DNA from: Gemmatimonadota bacterium
GTDB lineage: Bacteria; Gemmatimonadota; Gemmatimonadetes; Gemmatimonadales; GWC2-71-9
DNA length: 19,284 bases
Reading direction: 5' to 3'
NCBI GenBank assembly: GCA_003220975.1
Contig: QHTX01000113.1
Coordinates: 9,174 to 28,457 of the forward strand
The notes below the pieces were generated by a model, which saw only the letters and a list, made by a program, of their open reading frames with translations, ran no database searches and was not told where the DNA came from. Shown here in pieces: positions 1-6,653 of the stretch (the first letter of the stretch is position 1; each line of letters starts with the position of its first letter). The translations under genes and the position numbers were made by a program.

Positions 1-578
1 CGCGGCGCGGGGATGTACCCGAGCTGCAAGTACATATCCAACGCCTCCCAGTCCAGGACCCGCTCGGTTGGCAGGGTCTCGTGGAGGGCCTTCAACTCGG
101 ACGCAAACGCGATGCCCCAGGGCCCTTCCGCGACATAGAGCGGCTTGATGCCAAACCGGTCGCGCGCGAGGAGCAACGTCTGGGTCGTCGCGTCCCAGAT
201 GGCGAACGCGAACATGCCGCGGAGCAGCTCGACACACCGCGGACCGTGCTCTTCGTAGAGATGCAGAATCGTCTCGGTATCGCCCTGCGACGTGAATGTG
301 TGTCCGCGCCGCAGCAGCTCGCGCCGCAGCTCGCGGTAATTGTAGATCTCGCCGTTGAAGACGATGACCTTGGACCGATCTTCGTTGAAAATCGGTTGGC
401 GCCCGCCGGCCAGGTCGATGATGCTGAGCCGCCGCATGCCCAATCCCACGGGGCCGTCCACATAGACGCCCTCGTCGTCCGGCCCTCGGTGCCGGATGGC
501 TTCGCACATCTCCCGCACGAGTAGCGGAGAGACCGGACAGTCCCGGTCCGCGTGGATGAGTCCTACGATGCCGCACAT
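1..578 (-). CDS. asnB: Glutamine-dependent asparagine synthase / amidotransferase, N-terminal part (runs off the left edge)
   Basis: The minus-strand frame starts ATG-TGC-GGC-ATC (MCGIVG) at 578 and stays open to base 1, giving about 192 residues of a protein usually near 600. The Cys after Met is the class II glutaminase nucleophile, exposed after Met removal, so this start is fixed. Visible motifs are RHRGPDDEG, RRLSIIDLAGG, FNGEIYNYRELR, QGDTET, FAFAIWD and ARDRFGIKPLY, the standard glutaminase-domain series of AsnB. The ATP-pyrophosphatase synthetase domain lies outside the window. The family moves ammonia from glutamine to an aspartyl-AMP; in EPS loci such proteins often amidate sugar acids or have an unknown amidotransferase role. 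It is divergent from the deacetylase and shares a 179-bp control region with it. No Shine-Dalgarno sequence precedes the ATG. Family confident; EPS substrate is inference. Confidence 0.93.
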   Translation of the reverse strand, partial: MCGIVGLIHADRDCPVSPLLVREMCEAIRHRGPDDEGVYVDGPVGLGMRRLSIIDLAGGRQPIFNEDRSKVIVFNGEIYNYRELRRELLRRGHTFTSQGDTETILHLYEEHGPRCVELLRGMFAFAIWDATTQTLLLARDRFGIKPLYVAEGPWGIAFASELKALHETLPTERVLDWEALDMYLQLGYIPAP

Positions 579-593
579 ACGTCGGCGCGGTGG

Positions 594-609
594 AGCAAGA
601 GCAGGGCCA
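594..609 (-). promoter_or_regulatory. Candidate sigma-54 promoter (-24/-12) for the asparagine synthase
   Basis: The minus strand reads TGGCCCTGCTCTTGCT, against the consensus TGGCACG-N4-TTGCW: an exact GG-N10-GC with a perfect TTGCT -12 box. The predicted transcription start is about base 583, only about 5 nt before the ATG, which would fit the missing ribosome binding site. The palindrome at 671-686 is centred about 95 bp upstream of that start. Prediction only. Confidence 0.55.
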
Positions 610-614
610 TGCGC

Positions 615-633
615 GATAGCGAGACTATCTCGC
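615..633. promoter_or_regulatory. Overlapping inverted repeats in the divergent control region
   Basis: Two small perfect palindromes overlap here: GATAG-CGAGA-CTATC (615-629) and GCGAGA-CTA-TCTCGC (619-633). They lie just upstream of the -24 box of the minus-strand promoter candidate. This could be a second operator or chance symmetry in GC-rich DNA. Confidence 0.25.
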
Positions 634-670
634 CGGGTGCCGCGGCGCACCGCATCGCCGGCGCCCGGGT

Positions 671-686
671 GTTGCACCGATGTGAC
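671..686. promoter_or_regulatory. GTNRYA-N4-TRYNAC palindrome (putative regulator binding site)
   Basis: The sequence GTTGCA-CCGA-TGTGAC fits the palindrome seen at 4807-4838 and 6535-6592. It lies between the asparagine synthase (-) and deacetylase (+) genes, centred about 95 bp before the predicted start of the former and about 75 bp before that of the latter. It is proposed as an upstream activating sequence for the NtrC-type regulator at 4838-6394. Confidence 0.5.
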
Positions 687-727
687 AACCTCGGAACCTC
701 GCGGACTCACGCCGCTGCTCAGTCCTC

Positions 728-743
728 AGGCACAAAGGTTGTT
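728..743 (+). promoter_or_regulatory. Weak sigma-54-like promoter before the deacetylase
   Basis: AGGCACAAAGGTTGTT carries a good GGCAC -24 box and TTG at -12, but has GT where the conserved GC should be. The implied start (about 754) is again almost at the GTG start codon (758). It is kept because it faces the shared palindrome at 671-686; on its own it would be weak. Confidence 0.25.
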
Positions 744-757
744 GGTACATCGCGCCT

Positions 758-1759
758 GTGAGCCGCTCGGGCCAGGTGACGCTGGTGGTGTCCGTCGACG
801 CCGAGGAGGACGCCTGGGCGCCGACGCGGGAGCGCGCGACCGTCGAGAACGTCCGAGAGCTGACGCGGCTCTCGGCCTTCCTGCACGGGCTGGGCATGCG
901 CGCGACCTATTTCGTCACCTACCAGGTCGCGTTGCAGCCGTGGGCGGCGGACATTCTGGGCGAGGTCCGTGCTCGTTGGGGCGACGAGGTGGGTGCCCAC
1001 CTGCATCCCTGGAACACCCCGCCGCTCGACGACCCGTTCCTGCCGCACAATACCGTTCTGAAGAACCTCCCCGGCGCGCTGCAGCGGGCGAAGCTCGAAC
1101 ACCTGACGGCCTTGCTGACGCAGGCCGTCGGCGCGCGGCCGCGGTGCTTCCGCGCGGGACGTTTCGGCCTGGGCGTGGAGACGGTGACGGCACTGCGCCA
1201 GTGCGGGTACACGGTCGACAGCAGCGTCACGCCCTACTACGACTGGCAGCCATTCGACAACGGCCCCTCCTTCGTCGGGGCCCCGTTCGGCCCGTACTAC
1301 CTGCGAGAGCAGGGCGATGTGCGCATGCCGGCGCCCTCCGGAGCCGTCGTCGAGGTTCCCATCTCCAGCGCCTACAATCGCCGGCCGTTCAGCGTCTGGA
1401 ACCGGTTGTACGAGTGGACCGACAGCGCGCGACTGCGCCGCCTCCGCGTCCGTGGACTCCTCAGCAGGACCGGCGTGCTGAAGCGGATCCTGTTGGGACC
1501 GGAGCGCGCCAGCGTCGCCGAGATGTTGCGGCTGTCGCGGTTATTGATCGAGGAGGGGGTCGAGCACCTCCACCTGTTCTTGCACAGCTCCAGCCTCCTC
1601 CCGGGACTCACGCCGTACGCACCCAGTGGGGCCGCCGTGGAGCGGTTGTATGCAGCGGTCGCGCGCTACGTGGAAGCGTTGGCCAAAATGACGCCGCTCC
1701 GGTTCGGCACCGTCCCTGAGGTGGCCGGGACGCTCATGCCGGTAGGAGGCGCGGACTGA
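758..1759 (+). CDS. Polysaccharide deacetylase family protein
   Basis: 333 residues starting at GTG 758. The start VTLVVSVDAEEDAW matches the first metal-binding strand of the NodB/polysaccharide deacetylase fold. GDEVGAHLHPWNTPP gives the H-x3-5-H-type metal site, FRAGRFG and GYTVDSS the middle motifs, and HLHLFLHSSSLLPG the late catalytic-histidine strand. The family removes N-acetyl groups from amino-sugar polymers. There is no signal peptide, so it probably acts on a cytoplasmic or lipid-linked intermediate. An in-frame GTG at 776 is a possible alternative start; neither start has a clear ribosome binding site. The stop overlaps the probable CTG start of the next gene (CTGA), so the two are translationally coupled. 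Family confident; substrate unknown. Confidence 0.87.
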   Translation: MSRSGQVTLVVSVDAEEDAWAPTRERATVENVRELTRLSAFLHGLGMRATYFVTYQVALQPWAADILGEVRARWGDEVGAHLHPWNTPPLDDPFLPHNTVLKNLPGALQRAKLEHLTALLTQAVGARPRCFRAGRFGLGVETVTALRQCGYTVDSSVTPYYDWQPFDNGPSFVGAPFGPYYLREQGDVRMPAPSGAVVEVPISSAYNRRPFSVWNRLYEWTDSARLRRLRVRGLLSRTGVLKRILLGPERASVAEMLRLSRLLIEEGVEHLHLFLHSSSLLPGLTPYAPSGAAVERLYAAVARYVEALAKMTPLRFGTVPEVAGTLMPVGGAD

Positions 1760-2859
1760 GCGCCCTGTCGATTCTCCACGCGCTCGCGCCCGCCGAGATC
1801 GGCGGCCTCGAGCGCGTGGTGCACGCCCTGGCCACGGGGCAGCGCCGCGCCGGCCACCGGGTCAGCGTCATCGCCGTGCTCGGGGACGGCCGGCAGGACC
1901 ATCCCTTCCTGGGACCGCTGCGCGACGCCGGCGTGGACGTGCGTCCCGTCCATCTGCGGCCGCGCGCCTACCTCCGGGAGCGGGCGGCGGTCGTCGCGGC
2001 TTGCCGCAGCATCCAGCCCGACGTGGTGCACACCCACGGCTGCCGGGCGGACGTCGTCGACTCGGGCGCGGCGCGCCGCCTCGGGCTGCCGACGGTCACG
2101 ACCGTGCATGGATTCACCCGCGGCGACATCAGGAACCGTCTGTACGAACGGCTGCAGCGCCGGATCCTGCGGCGGTTCGCTGCCGTGGTTGCCGTGTCGC
2201 GCCCACTCGCCGGCGAGTTGACGCGCGCCGGCGTGCCGGCCGAACGCCTCCACGTGGTTCGGAACGCGTGGCCCGGCGATCCCCCCCCCCTGCCGCGGGA
2301 ATACGCCCGTGACCTGCTCGGCGTGCCGGAGGGGCGATTTCACGTCGGGTGGGTGGGGCGACTGACCCCGGAGAAGGGCGCCGACGTCTTGCTCGAGGCG
2401 GTGGGAGCGCTGGGCGACCTGTCGCTCGTCGCGTCGGTTCTCGGAGATGGACCCGCGCGCCCGCAGCTGGAGGCGTTGGCGGTGCGGCGCGGCGTCGCGG
2501 GGCGGTTTCGCTGGTTGGGGAATCGGCCCGATGCCGGGCGGCTCTTCTCCGCGTTCGACGTCTTCGTGCTCAGCTCCCGCGCCGAGGGAACGTCGATCGC
2601 CCTGCTGGAGGCGATGGCGACCGGCACGCCAATCGTGGCGACGGCGGTCGGGGGCAATCCGGAAGTCGTCTCGTCCCACGAGGCGCTGCTCGTTCCCCCG
2701 GACGATCCGGCGGCGCTCGCGCGCGCCATCCGTCACGTCCACGAGGACCCCGCGGCGGCGGCGGCGCGGGCGGAGTGCGCGCGTGCGCGCGTGGCGCGGG
2801 AGTTCGCCCTCCTGCCGTGGCTGACGCGCTACGAGCGCGTTTATCGGAGCGTGTTATGA
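1756..2859 (+). CDS. Glycosyltransferase family 4 (GT-B fold), probable CTG start
   Basis: About 367 residues. The N-terminal GT-B domain shows the donor-loop motif ILHALAPAEIGGLERVVHAL, then VDVRPVHL, DVVHTHG and VVAVSRPLAGEL. The C-terminal domain has VGWVGRLTPEKGADVLLEA, VLGDGPARPQLEAL, FRWLGNRPD and the SSRAEGTSIALLEAMATGTPIVATAVGGNPE nucleotide-sugar site (EGTSIALLEAMA in place of the usual E-G-x-P-x3-LEAMA). The first ATG/GTG/TTG in frame is GTG 1816, but that would remove the first Rossmann strand and the GG(L)E loop. An in-frame stop at 1717 leaves CTG 1756, with a strong AGGAGG at 1744-1749 and 6-nt spacing, as the best start. A run of ten C (2281-2290) lies inside the gene with the frame intact on both sides. 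It overlaps the GT2 gene by ATGA. Confidence 0.88.
   Translation: MSALSILHALAPAEIGGLERVVHALATGQRRAGHRVSVIAVLGDGRQDHPFLGPLRDAGVDVRPVHLRPRAYLRERAAVVAACRSIQPDVVHTHGCRADVVDSGAARRLGLPTVTTVHGFTRGDIRNRLYERLQRRILRRFAAVVAVSRPLAGELTRAGVPAERLHVVRNAWPGDPPPLPREYARDLLGVPEGRFHVGWVGRLTPEKGADVLLEAVGALGDLSLVASVLGDGPARPQLEALAVRRGVAGRFRWLGNRPDAGRLFSAFDVFVLSSRAEGTSIALLEAMATGTPIVATAVGGNPEVVSSHEALLVPPDDPAALARAIRHVHEDPAAAAARAECARARVAREFALLPWLTRYERVYRSVL
2281..2290 (+). repeat. C10 homopolymer inside the GT4 gene
   Basis: Ten consecutive C encode part of a Pro-Pro-Pro-Leu stretch between the two GT-B domains. The frame is intact with ten. Such tracts are prone to slippage in vivo and to miscounting in sequencing. 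Confidence 0.85.
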
Positions 2860-3984
2860 CCGCCGTCTGCCTGTGGGTGCTTGGCGTGGCGACGGCTTTC
2901 GTCCTGTACACCTACGCCGGCTATCCGGTGGCGCTGCTGGTGCTCGCGGCCGTGCGGCACCGGCGCCCGCCGTTCCCGCCGCTGGCCGAGTGGCCCCCGA
3001 TCAGCATCGTCGTCCCTGCGTATAACGAGGCGGCCGCGATCCAGACGACGCTCGACAACCTGTTGCAGGTCGACTACCCCGCGGAGCGACGCCAGATCGT
3101 GGTGCTCTCGGACGCCTCGACCGACGCCACGGACGCGATCGTCGCCGCCTACGCGAGCCGGGGCGTCGAGCTGGTGCGTCTGCCGCGCCGGTCCGGGAAG
3201 ACCGCGGTCGAGAACGCCGCGCTGCCCCTGCTCCGCGGTGAGATCATCGTCAATACCGACGCGTCGGTGCGCGTGGAGCGCGGGGCGGTGAAGCGGCTGG
3301 TCGCGACGTTCGCCGATCCCACCGTCGGCGTCGCGTCCAGCCACAACGTCAGCGTCGCGCGCCTGGAGCGGCACGCGAACTACGCGGAGTCATGGTATGT
3401 CCGCTATGACATGTGGGTTCGGGATCTCGAGTCACGCGTCTCCGGGATCGTGGGCGCCGCGGGTTGCCTGTACGCGGTACGGGCGTCGATCCACCGGCAC
3501 GTCCTCCCCGGATCGATGAGCCGTGACTTCGCCGCCGGCCTCGTCGCGCGGGAGCGGGGCTTCCGAGCCCTCTCGGTGCCGGACGCCGTCTGCTTCGTGC
3601 CGCGCGTCCCTTCGCTGCGGCGGGAATACCGCCGCAAGGTCCGGACGATTGCCCGCGGCATCGAAACGCTGGTGTTCAAGCGGCACCTGCTCAACCCGGT
3701 GCGCTTCGGACTGTTCGCGTGGATCCTGGCGAGCCGTAAAGTCTGCCGCTGGCTGATTCCCCACGTCGGCGCGCTCGCCCTCCCGGCCCTGCTGTGGCTG
3801 GCCGCCACCGTCCCGGGGGCCTGGTGGGGCGTTGCTCCCGTGGCGGTGGCGACGGCGTGCGCGGCAGGCGCCTGGTGGTGGCCGGAGCAGCGGCCGCGAC
3901 CTGCATGCGACCTGGGAGCCGACCCGCCGCGTCGCCGTGGCGCCTGGGGGGGGGGTCACCAGGCGCCGAGCCGCAGCACCATGA
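2856..3984 (+). CDS. Membrane glycosyltransferase family 2, damaged C-terminus
   Basis: ATG 2856 overlaps the GT4 stop (ATGA), with GGAG at 2846-2849. An N-terminal membrane helix (about residues 5-28) is followed by the GT-A domain: ISIVVPAYNEAAAIQTTL, VVLSDASTDATD, IIVNTDASVRV (D-x-S metal site), GAAGCLYAVR, MSRDFAAGLVARERGF and REYRRKVRTIARG (position of Q-x-x-RW). One or two C-terminal membrane helices follow. Up to WWWPEQRPR (about 3896) the frame is clear. The family's C-terminal signature, DLHATWEPTRR, then appears in another frame (3898-3930, stop 3982-3984), and about 30 residues normally between the two seem absent. As written, the first frame instead runs to 4094, antisense over the next gene. 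This looks like a deletion plus frameshift, or a sequence error. Probable role: adding a sugar to the lipid-linked repeat unit. Confidence 0.82.
3946..3955 (+). repeat. G10 homopolymer at the convergent gene ends
   Basis: Ten consecutive G lie between the WEPTRR-encoding end of the GT2 gene and the stop codon of the minus-strand sugar transferase (3956-3958). A change in length would alter only the GT2 tail. Confidence 0.85.
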
Positions 3985-4681
3985 CGGGCACGGTCCGCAG
4001 CATGATGCGGAGATCCTCGCCGACGGACTCGCGGCGGATGTACTCCAGGTCGAACGCGAGCTTGCGCCGCACGTCCTCGACGCAGCTGTCGTAGCTCTGG
4101 TTGACCTGCGCCCAGCCCGTGATGCCCGGGCGCACCCGCTGCCGTTGCGGGTAGGCGGCGATGTCGGCCCGCAGGCGCGCGAAGATCGCCGGCTGCTCGG
4201 GTCTCGGCCCCACGACGTTCATGTCTCCGCGCAGCACGTTCACGAGTTGCGGCAGCTCGTCGAGGCGGTACGTCCGGAGGATCCGGCCGACGCGCGTGAC
4301 GCGCGCGTCCTGGGGCTGGGCCCAGATCTCCCCGGGCTCATCGGGCCCGCGGCAACCGGGGGCCATCGTGCGAAACTTGTAGATCCGGAACGGCCGGCCG
4401 CCGCAGTCCGCCAGGCGGCGCGTGTTCCCGGTCGGCCGGCCCGGCGCGCGCTGGTCGAGGCCGATGCGGAGCTGGCTGTAAAACACCGGTCCCCGCGAGG
4501 TCAGCTTGATCGCGCAGGCGATCGCCGCCATCAGCGGCGCGGCGACCACGAGGCCCACGGCGGCCACCGCGACGTTCAGGACGCGGCGCGGCAGGCCAGG
4601 CGCCAGCTGCAGGCCGCGCGCGGGCGCGCGGGGGAACGGCGCACGGCGGGCGGACGTCGTGGGCTGTCGAACGGCTGTCAT
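3956..4681 (-). CDS. Undecaprenyl-phosphate sugar-1-phosphate transferase (bacterial sugar transferase)
   Basis: 241 residues from ATG 4681. This is the short, monotopic form of the WcaJ/PglC/EpsL-type family: a basic N-terminus, one hydrophobic segment (about residues 34-57), then the conserved core GPVFYSQLRIG, FRIYKFRTM, VGRILRTYRLDELPQLVNVL, GDMNVVGPRPEQP and RPGITGWAQVNQ. The Asp-Glu of LDELPQL is the catalytic dyad of the family. It starts EPS repeat-unit assembly on the inner membrane by moving sugar-1-phosphate to undecaprenyl phosphate; the sugar cannot be read from sequence. It is convergent with the GT2 gene and downstream of the regulator on the same strand, after a 156-bp gap with its own promoter candidate. 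No Shine-Dalgarno sequence is evident. Confidence 0.93.
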   Translation of the reverse strand: MTAVRQPTTSARRAPFPRAPARGLQLAPGLPRRVLNVAVAAVGLVVAAPLMAAIACAIKLTSRGPVFYSQLRIGLDQRAPGRPTGNTRRLADCGGRPFRIYKFRTMAPGCRGPDEPGEIWAQPQDARVTRVGRILRTYRLDELPQLVNVLRGDMNVVGPRPEQPAIFARLRADIAAYPQRQRVRPGITGWAQVNQSYDSCVEDVRRKLAFDLEYIRRESVGEDLRIMLRTVPVMVLRLGAW

Positions 4682-4716
4682 GGCGGAGGCTCGGGGATCG
4701 GTCTGGCGAGAGACCG

Positions 4717-4732
4717 TGCAGACGCCGTGCCC
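4717..4732 (-). promoter_or_regulatory. Candidate sigma-54 promoter for the sugar transferase
   Basis: The minus strand reads GGGCACGGCGTCTGCA: exact GG-N10-GC, a perfect GGCACG -24 box and CTGCA at -12 (consensus TTGCW). The predicted start is about 4706, giving a 25-nt leader before ATG 4681. The tandem palindromes at 4807-4838 are centred about 108 and 124 bp upstream, a usual enhancer position. Confidence 0.5.
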
Positions 4733-4806
4733 CCGGCGCCGTGCTACGAAAAACGGGCTCCGTTCAACGGAACCCGAGGGGATTGTCGCAGGCCGACGAC
4801 AGGAAC

Positions 4807-4838
4807 GTGGTAAGCGTGTTACGTGGTAAACGTGTTAC
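4807..4838. promoter_or_regulatory. Two tandem 16-bp palindromes (putative upstream activating sequence)
   Basis: GTGGTAAGCGTGTTAC (4807-4822) is followed directly by GTGGTAAACGTGTTAC (4823-4838), with one difference. Both fit GTNRYA-N4-TRYNAC, shared with 671-686, 6535-6550 and 6577-6592. The second copy touches the stop codon of the regulator gene. They probably activate the sugar transferase promoter at 4717-4732. Confidence 0.55.
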
Positions 4839-6394
4839 TACATGCGCGTCACGGGCTCGTCGTCCGGCGGGTCCACGGGCCGGCGATGCAACCCGTGGCG
4901 CTCCAGCAGCCGGTAGAGGGTGGTGCGATCGACGCGCGCGGCCCGGGCGGCTCGGGACATGTTGCCGCCCGCCTGCGACACGAGCTGGCTGAGGTAGCGG
5001 AGCTCGAACTCGGCGACGAGACGATCACGCGCGTCGTAGTACGGCTCTTCGGTCGTGACCTCGCGCAGCAGCGTCGCCGACGCCTCGGTCGCGAGCTCGT
5101 CGCCGAGGGCCGGAATGGCGTCCGGCGCGACCTCGTCACCCGGCTCCAGCAGGACGACCAGGTGTTCGACGACGTTCTCGAGCTCGCGCACGTTGCCCTT
5201 CCAGGGGCGCGCGCGCAGTGCCCGCAGCGCCGCCTCGCTCAACCGCGGGACGGCCACGGTCGCGCCACGGTGGCGGGTCCAGTATTGCTTCAGGAAGTAT
5301 TCGGCGAGCAGCTGAATGTCGGCCGGGCGCTCCCGCAGCGGCGGCACGTGGATCGGCACCACGCGCAGGCGGTAGTAGAGGTCCTCCCGGAGCGCGCCGG
5401 TCTTGACGGCTTCCTCCGGGTTGCGGTTGGTGCACGCGATGAACCGCACGTTCACCACGGCGTCGGTGGTCTCGCTCCCGACGCGCCGCACCACGCCGTC
5501 CTGGATCACGCGGAGCAGCTTGGCCTGGATCGGCTTTGACATGTCCACGAGCTCGTCGAGCAGCAACGTGCCGCCGTTCGCCGCCTCGAGCAGGCCGGGC
5601 TTGTCCCGGACGGCGCCGGTGAACGCGCCTTTGCAGTGCCCAAACATCTCCGACTCGAGCAGCGCCTCGGGCAACGCCGCGCAGTTGACGGCCACCAGCG
5701 GCCGGCTGCTGCGACGGCTGTGGTGGTGGATGAACTGGGCGATCAACTCCTTGCCCGAGCCGCTCTCGCCGGTGATGAAGACGGAGGCCTCGGTGGGCGC
5801 GACGCGACGGGCGAGACCCACCGCCCGACGGAACGCCGGCGACGCGCCCAGCACCGTGACATGCTCGCTGTTCCCGTGCTCCCGCTCGAACTCCGCCTGG
5901 ACGGCCAGGGATTCGCGCGCCACGGTGACGGTGTGGGCCGCGCGACCTACCAGGATCTGCAGGTGCGTCGCCGAGAACGGCTTGGGGAGATAATCCCACG
6001 CGCCGGCGCGCAGCGCGTCGAGACTCGAATCGACGCTCGGGTTGCCGGTGATCACGAGGACGATGGTGTCCGAGTGCGCCTCCAGGCAGGTGCGCAGCAG
6101 GCGCAGGCCGGAGACCTCGGGCATATAGAGGTCGAGGAGCACGATGTCGAACCTGTTGCGCTTCAGCGTCTCGCGCGCCTCGTCGCCACGGCTACACAGG
6201 CTGACCTGATACCCCTCGTATTGCAGGACGCTGGCGCAGCTCTCTCGCAACGTGCGGTCGTCGTCCACGATCAGCACGCGAATGGTGGCCTTCAGCTCGG
6301 CCGTGAGCTGGCACGGCCCCAGCGTCGGCCGGACACGACCGGGACGGCTGTGCGGGGCTCGCGCGGGGGGGGTATCGGTTGGGGGCACACGCAT
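4838..6394 (-). CDS. Sigma-54-dependent response regulator (NtrC family: REC, AAA+, Fis-type HTH)
   Basis: About 518 residues from ATG 6394, which has GGAGG 11 nt upstream. Receiver domain at about 38-155: acidic DDD (44-46), phospho-acceptor Asp88 in IVLLDLYMP, Lys138 in YLPKPF. AAA+ domain: Walker A GESGSGKE (about 209-216), GAFTGA sigma-54 contact loop (about 256-261), Walker B TLLLDE (about 276-281), then FIACTNRN, REDLYYRL and RPWKGNVRELENV. The C-terminal helix-turn-helix is GGNMSRAARAARVDRTTLYRLLERHGL. It is an activator that binds upstream sites and remodels RpoN polymerase when phosphorylated. The frame stays open to an upstream ATG at 6511, but that stretch looks non-coding and holds the probable promoter. 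An 8-G run at 6365-6372 lies near the start. Its location inside the EPS cluster, beside five copies of one palindrome, makes it the likely local master regulator. Cognate kinase unknown. Confidence 0.92.
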   Translation of the reverse strand: MRVPPTDTPPARAPHSRPGRVRPTLGPCQLTAELKATIRVLIVDDDRTLRESCASVLQYEGYQVSLCSRGDEARETLKRNRFDIVLLDLYMPEVSGLRLLRTCLEAHSDTIVLVITGNPSVDSSLDALRAGAWDYLPKPFSATHLQILVGRAAHTVTVARESLAVQAEFEREHGNSEHVTVLGASPAFRRAVGLARRVAPTEASVFITGESGSGKELIAQFIHHHSRRSSRPLVAVNCAALPEALLESEMFGHCKGAFTGAVRDKPGLLEAANGGTLLLDELVDMSKPIQAKLLRVIQDGVVRRVGSETTDAVVNVRFIACTNRNPEEAVKTGALREDLYYRLRVVPIHVPPLRERPADIQLLAEYFLKQYWTRHRGATVAVPRLSEAALRALRARPWKGNVRELENVVEHLVVLLEPGDEVAPDAIPALGDELATEASATLLREVTTEEPYYDARDRLVAEFELRYLSQLVSQAGGNMSRAARAARVDRTTLYRLLERHGLHRRPVDPPDDEPVTRM

Positions 6395-6498
6395 CGGGTC
6401 TGCTACCTCCGTCACTAAAAGTCGCCGAGGCCGACCACTGACGGCTGCGGCAGCAGATGGCACAGATCGGGCCGCCCGGAGAGCAGTCCGAAGTGCTT

Positions 6499-6527
6499 GA
6501 TTTACAGGCACCTGGCCGATCTGTCAA
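6499..6527 (-). promoter_or_regulatory. Sigma-70-type promoter for the NtrC-type regulator
   Basis: On the minus strand a perfect TTGACA -35 (6527-6522) is 17 bp from a TAAATC -10 (6504-6499). The predicted start is about 6492, a leader of about 100 nt before ATG 6394. The palindrome at 6535-6550 lies immediately upstream, so the regulator may control its own gene. Confidence 0.45.
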
Positions 6528-6534
6528 GTGCGGT

Positions 6535-6550
6535 GTCGCAGCCGTACCAC
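6535..6550. promoter_or_regulatory. GTNRYA-N4-TRYNAC palindrome, distal site before wzz
   Basis: GTCGCA-GCCG-TACCAC. Similarity to the site at 6577 extends over 20 bp (16 of 20 identical from 6533 and 6575). The two sites are 42 bp apart centre to centre, four helical turns, so they face the same side of the DNA. The centre is about 137 bp before the predicted wzz start. Confidence 0.55.
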
Positions 6551-6576
6551 ATGTCTCTGCGCCGGGACAATTGCGT

Positions 6577-6592
6577 GTTGCAGCGCTACCAC
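6577..6592. promoter_or_regulatory. GTNRYA-N4-TRYNAC palindrome, proximal site before wzz
   Basis: GTTGCA-GCGC-TACCAC. The 20-bp window 6575-6594 is 16/20 self-complementary, the most symmetrical copy. It is centred about 95 bp before the predicted wzz transcription start, the same distance as the site before the asparagine synthase gene. Confidence 0.55.
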
Positions 6593-6653
6593 ACTTCGCC
6601 GGCCGCTCCGAATCCCGGCATCCGGTCTAGTGCCGTCACGATCACGCCGCGTG

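Noticed and set aside
6395..6511. Extending the NtrC-type regulator to ATG 6511
   Set aside because: The extra 39 residues look non-coding and would overlap the TTGACA-N17-TAAATC promoter; ATG 6394 has GGAGG upstream.
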